Source: Claveliimonas acetigenes
GTDB taxonomy: Bacteria; Bacillota; Clostridia; Lachnospirales; Lachnospiraceae
DNA: 64,000 nucleotides
Direction: 5' to 3'
NCBI RefSeq assembly: GCF_025567385.1
Contig: NZ_JAOQJU010000001.1
Coordinates: 417,318-481,317 of the forward strand
The number at the start of each line of letters is the position of its first letter. Position 1 is the first letter of the stretch. The position numbers and the translations under genes were made by a program. A model generated the notes under the pieces. The model did not search any database and was not told the origin of the DNA. It saw only the letters and a program-made list of their open reading frames with translations. Of the stretch, positions 25,452-32,631 are shown one piece after another.

Positions 25452-25550
25452 GTGAAACTGAAGAAATTACCTTTCTGTAAATCTGTTATCATATTCCCGT
25501 TTTATGCTGCATATTCATTAGATATGAAAGGGCGGACAAGGAGAGGGAAT

Positions 25551-25925
25551 ATGGAAAGAAGATTCAGAAGAGATTCAAAAGCTCTGTGGGTATTAAAGGC
25601 TTTGTTGGTGTCTTATATTGTAACGGGGGTATTATTGCTGGTATTGGCGATGCTTCTTTATAAGTTTGAACTGGATGAGAAAACAGTGTCGGCCGGAATT
25701 GTTGCTATTTATGTGGCTTCAACCTTGATTGGCGGACTGGTGCTGGGGAAAATGGCGAAGGTGAGAAGGTTTTTGTGGGGACTGGGTCTTGGTATTGCAT
25801 ATTTTGCCCTGCTGCTTTTGATTACACTGGGGGTATACCATACGTTAGAAGGAAATGGAATAAATGTGATGACTGCATTTGTCCTCTGCGCGGGAGGAGG
25901 AATGACGGGAGGCATGATTTCATGA
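25551..25925 (+). CDS. TIGR04086-type small membrane protein
   Basis: This 124-residue protein has four hydrophobic helices (ALLVSYIVTGVLLLVLAMLLY; VSAGIVAIYVASTLIGGLVLG; FLWGLGLGIAYFALLLLITLGVY; and a Gly-rich last one, GGGMTGGMIS). It resembles the TIGR04086 family of clostridial and bacillar membrane proteins of unknown function. The start ATG 25551 follows AAGGAGAGGG; a much earlier GTG at 25452 abuts the spoVT stop and has no conserved extension. It lies immediately upstream of the SCIFF peptide gene, an order I believe recurs in clostridia (from memory). Confidence 0.7.
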   Translation: MERRFRRDSKALWVLKALLVSYIVTGVLLLVLAMLLYKFELDEKTVSAGIVAIYVASTLIGGLVLGKMAKVRRFLWGLGLGIAYFALLLLITLGVYHTLEGNGINVMTAFVLCAGGGMTGGMIS

Positions 25926-25933
25926 AAAAATAC

Positions 25934-25962
25934 TTTCCAAAAGAAAGGGCTTGTGTTATAAT
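25934..25962 (+). promoter_or_regulatory. Promoter for the SCIFF peptide gene
   Basis: A consensus TATAAT at 25957-25962 lies 37 bases upstream of the start codon, with a poor -35 (TTTCCA at 25934-25939) at 17 bases. Confidence 0.5.
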
Positions 25963-25998
25963 ACAATGCAGATTACAGTATCTAGGAGGACGTACAAG

Positions 25999-26142
25999 AT
26001 GAAACATGTAAAGACATTAAATACACAGACATTGAACAACACAATGAAGAAGGGCGGATGCGGAGAATGCCAGACATCCTGCCAGTCAGCCTGTAAGACT
26101 TCCTGCACGGTAGGAAACCAGACTTGTGAACAGAAGAAATAA
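25999..26142 (+). CDS. scfA: SCIFF ranthipeptide precursor
   Basis: This 47-residue precursor peptide belongs to the SCIFF family (six cysteines in forty-five residues), found across Clostridia. The N-terminal half KHVKTLNTQTLNNTMKKGG acts as leader. The C-terminal half holds all six cysteines, in GGC, GEC, TSC, SAC, TSC and QTC contexts. Known SCIFF peptides receive non-alpha thioether crosslinks (ranthipeptides) from the radical SAM maturase ScfB, whose gene lies 138 bases downstream. The ATG at 25999 follows TAGGAGGA. The role of the mature peptide is not settled. No dedicated protease or exporter is adjacent. Confidence 0.95.
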   Translation: MKHVKTLNTQTLNNTMKKGGCGECQTSCQSACKTSCTVGNQTCEQKK

Positions 26143-26166
26143 TTAAGCAATTGAAAAGTAATGCTC

Positions 26167-26194
26167 AAAACAGCGGCTTTACAGGTCGCTGTTT
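26167..26194 (+). terminator. Stem-loop between scfA and scfB
   Basis: AAACAGCG pairs with CGCTGTTT around an 11-base loop. It lacks a long T tract, so it may act as a partial terminator that makes more precursor than maturase mRNA. Confidence 0.55.
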
Positions 26195-26280
26195 CTTGCT
26201 GTTACGTTAAATAAGGGATGTTTTTCCTGTCAAGGTGGACATCGTATGGCAATTGTTTTGGAAGGAAAGGGGTTGTGGCA

Positions 26281-27672
26281 TTGATTCATCAGTATCGGAA
26301 TAACGGTTATAATATTGTGCTGGATGTGTGCAGCGGCGCCGTACATGTGGTGGATGACCTTTGTTACGATGTTATTGAACGGCTGAACGGACAGAACGAA
26401 GGACATACTGCAGATTCTTTGAAAAAGCCGGAGGTTTTTGAAGATTTAAGGGAAGCTCTGGGTGTGAAATATACGGAAGAAGAACTCAGGGACGCGCTTT
26501 TGGATGTGACGGAGCTTACACAGGCGGGACAGCTTTTTTCACCGGATGTGTATGAAGATTTTATTGGTGAAGTGAAAAAGAGGAAGACGGTTGTGAAGGC
26601 ACTTTGCCTGCATATTGCCCATGACTGCAATCTGGCGTGCAGGTATTGCTTTGCAGAAGAAGGAGAATACCATGGAAGAAGGGCTCTTATGAGCTATGAA
26701 GTGGGGAAAAAAGCGTTGGATTTTCTGATTGCCAATTCAGGGAACAGGCATAATCTGGAAGTGGATTTTTTTGGCGGAGAGCCGTTGATGAACTGGCAGG
26801 TTGTGAAGGATCTGGTTGCATATGGAAGAGAGCAGGAGAAAATCCATGACAAGCATTTCCGCTTCACGGTCACTACAAATGGGGTTCTTCTGAATGATGA
26901 GATTCAGGAGTTTATCAATAAAGAAATGGATAATGTGGTTCTGAGTCTTGACGGGCGGAAGGAAGTAAATGATAAGATGCGTCCTTTCCGGAACGGGAAG
27001 GGCAGTTACGATCTGATTGTTCCCAAATTCCAGAAACTTGCGGACAGCAGGAATCAGGAGAAATATTATATCAGAGGGACATTTACCCGGAATAATCTGG
27101 ACTTTTCCAATGATATCCTGCATTTTGCAGATCTGGGATTTAAGCAGATGTCTATTGAGCCTGTGGTGGGAGAAGAAACAGATCCTTATGCTATCAGAGA
27201 AGAAGATCTGCCGCAGATTTGTGAAGAGTATGATAAGCTTGCGAAGATTATGATTGAGAGAGAAAAGGCGGGAAAAGGTTTCAATTTCTTCCATTTTATG
27301 ATAGACTTAGAAGGTGGGCCGTGTGTAGCAAAAAGATTGTCAGGATGCGGTTCAGGAACGGAATATCTTGCTGTGACTCCGTGGGGGGATTTGTATCCTT
27401 GCCATCAGTTTGTAGGAAAAGAAGAGTTCCTGATGGGCAATGTGGATGAAGGAATCATAAAACCGGAGATTGCGGAGGAATTCCGGGGGTGCAGTGTGTA
27501 TTCCAAAGAAAAATGTAAGAAATGCTTTGCAAGATTTTACTGCAGCGGAGGCTGTATGGCAAACGCATACAATTTCCATGGCACGATTCATGATGCCTAT
27601 GATATTGGGTGTGAGATGCAGCGTAAGCGGGTAGAATGTGCCATCATGATGAAGGCTGCAATGGCAGAGTAA
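26281..27672 (+). CDS. scfB: SCIFF maturase, radical SAM/SPASM protein ScfB
   Basis: This 463-residue radical SAM enzyme crosslinks the SCIFF precursor. An N-terminal peptide-recognition-like domain (residues 1-100) comes first. The cluster motif is C116-xxx-C120-xx-C123 in DCNLACRYCFAEEG. The radical SAM barrel follows (FFGGEPLMNW, TTNGVLL, LSLDG). A SPASM domain with further Fe-S cysteines (SGCGSGTEYLAVTPWGDLYPC, then CKKCFARFYCSGGC) closes the protein. I favour TTG 26281 behind GGAAAGGGG; an ATG at 26218 would add 21 residues without family resemblance. It is followed by secDF 24 bases downstream. Confidence 0.92.
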   Translation: MIHQYRNNGYNIVLDVCSGAVHVVDDLCYDVIERLNGQNEGHTADSLKKPEVFEDLREALGVKYTEEELRDALLDVTELTQAGQLFSPDVYEDFIGEVKKRKTVVKALCLHIAHDCNLACRYCFAEEGEYHGRRALMSYEVGKKALDFLIANSGNRHNLEVDFFGGEPLMNWQVVKDLVAYGREQEKIHDKHFRFTVTTNGVLLNDEIQEFINKEMDNVVLSLDGRKEVNDKMRPFRNGKGSYDLIVPKFQKLADSRNQEKYYIRGTFTRNNLDFSNDILHFADLGFKQMSIEPVVGEETDPYAIREEDLPQICEEYDKLAKIMIEREKAGKGFNFFHFMIDLEGGPCVAKRLSGCGSGTEYLAVTPWGDLYPCHQFVGKEEFLMGNVDEGIIKPEIAEEFRGCSVYSKEKCKKCFARFYCSGGCMANAYNFHGTIHDAYDIGCEMQRKRVECAIMMKAAMAE

Positions 27673-27696
27673 TAGAGAGAGGAGAAACAAAGTAAA

Positions 27697-29847
27697 ATGA
27701 ACAAAAAGAAAGGAATACTGAGCCTGGTTGTGACGGCTGTCCTGATTGTGCTTTTAGGATTCACAACCATTCAGGGGTTCGGACCGACACAGACCGGGGC
27801 AGCAAAAAACATTACGTTAGGTCTTGACCTTGCGGGTGGTGTAAGTATTACATACCAGGTTAAGAACGACAATCCTACCAGCGAAGAGATGAGTGATACC
27901 ATCTACAAGCTGCAAAAACGTGTGGAACAGTACAGCACAGAGGCAAGTGTTTATCAGGAAGGCGATGACCGTATTAGTATCGAAATCCCTGGTGTGACGG
28001 ATGCCAATACGATCCTGGATGAACTTGGCAAACCCGGTTCTCTGGAATTTCAGACAGAGGATGGCGAGACGGTTATCACCGGTACGGATGTAGAAACCGC
28101 AACTGCCAGATCCGGCCAGGATGATATGAAGAACACGGAGTATACAGTAGAACTTACTCTGACGGATGAGGGAACCACGAAGTTTGCAGAAGCAACTACT
28201 GCGAATGTAGGCAAATCCATCTCTATCATTTATGATGGCGAGACTATCAGCGCTCCGACGGTAAATGAGGCGATTACAGGCGGACAGGCTTATATTACGG
28301 GCGATTTTACTTATGAAGAAGCGGAGAATCTTGCTTCTACTATCCGTATCGGCGGATTGAAGCTGGAACTGGAAGAACTTCGCTCTAATGTGGTAGGCGC
28401 CCAGCTTGGTGAGCAGGCGATTAGTACCAGTGTAAAAGCGGGCGCTATCGGTCTTGCAATTGTCATTATTTTCATGATTGCTGTATACCTGCTTCCGGGT
28501 CTTGCATCAGGACTTGCGTTGATTATTTATACAGAGATTGTATTTATTATTCTGAATGCGTTCAATGTAACGCTGACACTGCCCGGTCTTGCCGGTATTA
28601 TCCTGAGTATTGGTATGGCGGTGGATGCGAATGTTATTATTTTCGCCCGTGTAAGAGAAGAGATGTCAAAGGGCAAGAGTGTACGTAGCTCTCTGAAGAC
28701 AGGTTTCCAGAAAGCGATGTCAGCAATCGTGGATGGTAATGTAACGACTCTGATTGCAGCGGTTGTCCTGTGGTTTATGGGAACAGGAAGCGTAAAGGGA
28801 TTTGCACAGACTCTGGGAATCGGTATTGTGGTTTCCATGTTCACGGCTCTGGTTATTACCAGAATGATTATATATGCATTTTATGCAGTTGGACTTAAGA
28901 AAGAAAGTTTGTATTATAAGCCCAGAAAGGAAAGGGCGTCCATCAATTTCCTTGGAAAGAAGAATATTTGCTTTATCCTTTCTGCAGTTGTCATTCTTGG
29001 CGGTATTGCAGTTATGGCAATTAATGCGGGAAGCGGAAAAGGCGCTATGGCTTACAGCCTGGAATTCGAGGGAGGTACATCAACAAATGTAACCTTTAAT
29101 GAGGATTATACGATTGATGAAATTGATTCTGAGATTGTCCCGATTGTCGAAGAAGTAACAGGCGATCATAATGTACAGACACAGAAGGTTGCAGATACTA
29201 ATCAGGTTATCATTAAGACGAAGACACTGGATCTGGATACCCGTGAAGCTTTAAATCAGGCACTGGTAGAGAATTTTGACGTAGATGATTCTCTGATTAC
29301 AGCAGAAAATATCAGTTCTACCGTAAGCAACGAGATGCGTCAGGATGCGATTATTGCAGTAATTGTTGCCACAATCTTTATGCTGATCTATATCTGGTTC
29401 CGGTTTAAGGATATTCGTTTCGCGGCCAGTGCGGTTGCAGCACTTCTGCATGATGTGCTGGTAGTAATGGCATTTTATGCAGTTGCGAGAATTTCCGTAG
29501 GTAATACCTTTATCGCATGTATGCTGACGATCGTAGGTTATTCTATCAATGCGACGATTGTTATCTTCGACCGTATCCGTGAAGAACTGCGTCTGAAGAC
29601 GAAAGACACAGATCTGGCTGAAGTGGTGAATAAGAGTATCACACAGACTCTTACCAGAAGTATTTATACTTCCTTAACAACTTTTGTTATGGTAGCAGTA
29701 TTATTTGTATTAGGCGTAAGTTCCATTAAGGAATTTGCACTGCCTCTGATGGTAGGTATTGTATGCGGTGCTTATTCTTCTGTATGTATCACAGGCGCTT
29801 TGTGGTATGTAATGAAAACAAAGCTTGGAAAGAAAAAAGCAAATTAA
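27697..29847 (+). CDS. secDF: Fused preprotein translocase subunit SecDF
   Basis: SecDF uses the proton gradient to help pull exported proteins through SecYEG. The 716-residue protein joins SecD and SecF in one chain. The SecD half (1-410) has LGLDLAGGVSITYQV near the N terminus, a P1 outside domain, and helices with GMAVDANVIIFARVREE. The SecF half (about 415-716) has EFEGGTSTNVTF and GYSINATIVIFDRIREELR. The SecD P1 domain is short compared with proteobacterial SecD, as normal for Firmicutes. It starts at ATG 27697 behind AGAGGAGA and probably shares an mRNA with scfB. A stem-loop follows. Confidence 0.97.
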   Translation: MNKKKGILSLVVTAVLIVLLGFTTIQGFGPTQTGAAKNITLGLDLAGGVSITYQVKNDNPTSEEMSDTIYKLQKRVEQYSTEASVYQEGDDRISIEIPGVTDANTILDELGKPGSLEFQTEDGETVITGTDVETATARSGQDDMKNTEYTVELTLTDEGTTKFAEATTANVGKSISIIYDGETISAPTVNEAITGGQAYITGDFTYEEAENLASTIRIGGLKLELEELRSNVVGAQLGEQAISTSVKAGAIGLAIVIIFMIAVYLLPGLASGLALIIYTEIVFIILNAFNVTLTLPGLAGIILSIGMAVDANVIIFARVREEMSKGKSVRSSLKTGFQKAMSAIVDGNVTTLIAAVVLWFMGTGSVKGFAQTLGIGIVVSMFTALVITRMIIYAFYAVGLKKESLYYKPRKERASINFLGKKNICFILSAVVILGGIAVMAINAGSGKGAMAYSLEFEGGTSTNVTFNEDYTIDEIDSEIVPIVEEVTGDHNVQTQKVADTNQVIIKTKTLDLDTREALNQALVENFDVDDSLITAENISSTVSNEMRQDAIIAVIVATIFMLIYIWFRFKDIRFAASAVAALLHDVLVVMAFYAVARISVGNTFIACMLTIVGYSINATIVIFDRIREELRLKTKDTDLAEVVNKSITQTLTRSIYTSLTTFVMVAVLFVLGVSSIKEFALPLMVGIVCGAYSSVCITGALWYVMKTKLGKKKAN

Positions 29848-29856
29848 TACAGTGAG

Positions 29857-29882
29857 AAAGGGCTGCGGATGGCAGCCCTTTC
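29857..29882 (+). terminator. Stem-loop after secDF
   Basis: AAAGGGCTGC pairs with GCAGCCCTTT around a 5-base loop. The T tail is short, so some readthrough into recJ is possible. Confidence 0.65.
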
Positions 29883-29952
29883 CTATGTTATAGAACGCAG
29901 GGAGTTCGAGGCGGACTTGTCCGCTTTTTATAGAGGGCAGAGGAACAAAAGA

Positions 29953-31713
29953 ATGGAACAATGGGTTTTGCTTAGAAAAGGTGCGGATTTTAAGGCAATC
30001 GGTGAAAAATTTCACATCAGCCCCAGGCTTGCCTGCCTGATTCGGAACAGGGATATTATTGGCGATGAGAATATAGAGAATTATCTTTACGGAACGATTG
30101 CTGATTTGTACGATGGAATGCTTCTTCAGGATATGGACAGGGCTGTGAGTATTCTTATGGAGAAAATAAAAGCCGAGGAAAAGATTCGTATTATTGGTGA
30201 TTATGATATTGACGGAGTGTGCGCTACTTACATTTTACTGGAGGGGCTGGAAAACCTGGGTGCAGATGTAGATATTGATATTCCGGACAGGATTTTAGAT
30301 GGTTATGGGCTGAACAGGCATTTGATTGATCGTGCATTTGAAGCAGGGGTTGATACGATTGTGACCTGTGATAATGGAATTGCGGCGGCAGAAGAGATTG
30401 CATATGGAAAAAGTCTCGGCATGACGATTATCGTGACAGATCACCATGAAGTTCCTTATGAAGAGAGAGAAAGCGAAAGATGTTATTTACTGCCGGCCGC
30501 CGATGCGGTGGTGGATCCGAAGCGTGGCGATTGCAGTTATCCATTTAAAGGGCTGTGTGGGGCGGCGGTTGCGTATAAACTGGTGGAAGCGCTCTATGGA
30601 GCTATGGGAAAAGATGCGGAAGATATGGATTATCTGATGGAAGAGGTGGCAATTGCCACGGTGGGAGATGTAATGGATTTGATTGGAGAGAACCGCATTT
30701 TCGTGAAGCAGGGGCTGGAGATGCTGCGCCGAACCAGTAATAAAGGGCTGAAAGCATTGATGGAGTGCACCGGAGTAGAGGCAGGCAGAGTATCTTCTTA
30801 TCATATAGGTTTTGTGCTGGGCCCCTGTATGAATGCCAGTGGCAGGCTGGATACGGCGAAGCGGGCGTTGGAGCTTCTTCGGGCAAAGACGAAGAAAGAA
30901 GCAGATATTCTTGCGGGTGATCTGAAAGCATTGAATGACAGCCGAAAAGATATGACGGAAGAGGCTGTAAGGCAGGCAGAAATTCAGGTGGAAGAAACAC
31001 CTGTGGGAAGAGAAAAAGTGTTGGTGATATATTTGCCGGATTGCCATGAGAGTCTTGCAGGGATCGTGGCAGGAAGAATCCGGGAAAAGTATTATAAGCC
31101 GACGTATGTGCTCACAGAAGCAGAGGAAGGTGTGAAAGGCTCGGGACGGTCTATAGATACTTATCATATGTACGAAGAGTTAAGTAAATGTAAAAATTTG
31201 TTTACCAGATATGGAGGACACAGGCTGGCGGCTGGGCTATCCCTCCCGAAAGAAAATGTAGAGCGATTCCGGCAGGCGGTGAATGCGGTTTGCACATTGA
31301 GTGAAAAAGATTTGCAGGAGAAAGTGTCCATTGATATGCAGATGCCTTTTTCCTGTGTAACCGAAAGGTTTGTGGAAGAGCTGGAGCTTCTGGAGCCATT
31401 TGGCAAAGGAAATCCCAAGCCTGTATTTGCAGAAAAAAATGTGGAAATCCTATATGCAAAGAGAATCGGCAGAAATAAAAATATGCTGAAATTACAGGTA
31501 AAAGACGAGGCGGGTACAGCGATTGAAGCGCTATATTTTGGAGAAGCACAGAGCCTGCTTGATGCAATTGCCGGAAAATACGGGAGGGCACAGGCAGAGA
31601 GAATATTTACCGGACAGTGCCGGGGAGTAAAGATGTCAATTACCTATTATCCCGGAATCAATGAATATATGGGAAGGAAAACACCACAGATAATCCTTAC
31701 ACATTTTCAGTAA
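29953..31713 (+). CDS. recJ: Single-strand DNA-specific exonuclease RecJ
   Basis: RecJ degrades 5'-ended single-stranded DNA during recombination and repair. The 586-residue protein has the DHH phosphoesterase motifs IIGDYDIDGV, TCDNGI, TDHHEVPY and the later GPCMNASGRLDTAKRA. It also has the DHHA1 motif TRYGGHRLAAGLS and a C-terminal OB-like domain. ATG 29953 follows GCAGAGGAAC; the frame stays open upstream to 29869 through the secDF stem-loop, but that stretch is unconserved. recJ-apt-relA is a common Firmicutes order, here broken by a repeat array before apt. Confidence 0.95.
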   Translation: MEQWVLLRKGADFKAIGEKFHISPRLACLIRNRDIIGDENIENYLYGTIADLYDGMLLQDMDRAVSILMEKIKAEEKIRIIGDYDIDGVCATYILLEGLENLGADVDIDIPDRILDGYGLNRHLIDRAFEAGVDTIVTCDNGIAAAEEIAYGKSLGMTIIVTDHHEVPYEERESERCYLLPAADAVVDPKRGDCSYPFKGLCGAAVAYKLVEALYGAMGKDAEDMDYLMEEVAIATVGDVMDLIGENRIFVKQGLEMLRRTSNKGLKALMECTGVEAGRVSSYHIGFVLGPCMNASGRLDTAKRALELLRAKTKKEADILAGDLKALNDSRKDMTEEAVRQAEIQVEETPVGREKVLVIYLPDCHESLAGIVAGRIREKYYKPTYVLTEAEEGVKGSGRSIDTYHMYEELSKCKNLFTRYGGHRLAAGLSLPKENVERFRQAVNAVCTLSEKDLQEKVSIDMQMPFSCVTERFVEELELLEPFGKGNPKPVFAEKNVEILYAKRIGRNKNMLKLQVKDEAGTAIEALYFGEAQSLLDAIAGKYGRAQAERIFTGQCRGVKMSITYYPGINEYMGRKTPQIILTHFQ

Positions 31714-31829
31714 AAGTTTGAAATGCCATAATATAGGTGATATAATGAGCGCATAGCGACGAGCGCAGCTTCATGCAGAACGCGGATGTCTGCTTGCAGA
31801 CAAGACGCGGGAGGCAGGAAGCTATGTGA

Positions 31830-32039
31830 GTGCAACGAACACCGAGCAGGCTGTGCATGCGAGGTGAGCGCGAGGAGCGAAGACGAGCGCGAGCGGAAGA
31901 GTGCAACGAACACCGAGCAGGCTGTGCATGCGAGGTGAGCGCGAGGAGCGAAGACGAGCGCGAGCGTGAGTAGTGCAACGAACACCGAGCAGGCTGTGCA
32001 TGCGAGGTGAGCGCGAGGAGCGGTAAGACGAACGCAAGA
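31830..32039 (+). repeat. 71-72 bp tandem repeat, three copies
   Basis: Copies start at 31830, 31901 and 31973 and share an identical core of about 50 bases from GTGCAACGAACACCGAGCAG through GCGCGAGGAGCG; the linkers differ slightly. The array is GC-rich and fills most of the 339-base gap between recJ and apt. Upstream, 31740-31829 holds a decayed relative with a GTCTGC/GCAGAC hairpin at 31789-31802. Minus-strand frames through it give low-complexity Ser/Arg/His sequence and are not genes. Confidence 0.9.
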
Positions 32040-32052
32040 CAAATAGAAGGGA

Positions 32053-32589
32053 ATGAAAGTCAAGATGAAACCAATAGAAGAATACGTAGTTAGTATCCCG
32101 GACTTTCCGGAGAAAGGAATTATTTTCAGAGACATTACAGGAATATTACAGGATGCAGAAGGATTGCATCTTGCTATTGATTTAATGGAAGAGAAGCTTG
32201 CCGGTTTGGATTTTGATGTAATTGTAGGACCGGAGGCAAGAGGATTTATTTTTGCGATGCCCCTGGCTTACAATTTGCATAAGTCACTGGCGGCAGTGAG
32301 AAAGAAAGGGAAGCTTCCCAGAGAAACAATATCGGTAAAGTACGATCTTGAGTACGGCACGGCAGAGGTTGAGATGCATAAGGATGCTGTGAAACCGGGA
32401 CAAAAGGTTGTAATTGTAGATGACCTGATGGCAACAGGAGGGACGCTGGAAGCTATTGTTAAGATGGTAGAAGAGCTTGGCGGAGAAGTTGTAAAGATCG
32501 TGTGTCTGATGGAACTTGCCGGTTTGAATGGCAGAGAAAAGCTTGATGGCTATGATGTGGATGCCGTTATTAGCTATCCGGGCAAATAG
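32053..32589 (+). CDS. apt: Adenine phosphoribosyltransferase
   Basis: Apt salvages adenine with PRPP to give AMP in the cytoplasm. The 178-residue protein has the family N terminus SIPDFPEKGIIFRDITG, the flexible loop RKKGKLP, and the PRPP-binding motif VVIVDDLMATGGT. Start choice is open: ATG 32053 has AGAAGGGA only 1-2 bases away, while ATG 32065 (MKPIEEYV) gives a more usual length of 174 and lies 12 bases from the same site. It precedes relA by 42 bases. The repeat array sits immediately upstream and probably lies in its leader or promoter region. Confidence 0.96.
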   Translation: MKVKMKPIEEYVVSIPDFPEKGIIFRDITGILQDAEGLHLAIDLMEEKLAGLDFDVIVGPEARGFIFAMPLAYNLHKSLAAVRKKGKLPRETISVKYDLEYGTAEVEMHKDAVKPGQKVVIVDDLMATGGTLEAIVKMVEELGGEVVKIVCLMELAGLNGREKLDGYDVDAVISYPGK

Positions 32590-32631
32590 GGTGAGCGGTG
32601 TTTTGATTATGAAAAAGAAAGGGGGATCTGT

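Noticed and set aside
31830..32039. CRISPR array
   Set aside because: The units are direct tandem repeats with near-identical content throughout; there are no unique spacers and no cas genes.
31697..32135. Minus-strand frames across the 71-72 bp array
   Set aside because: Low-complexity Ser/Arg/His translations, no ribosome site, and the 71/72 period shifts frame between copies.
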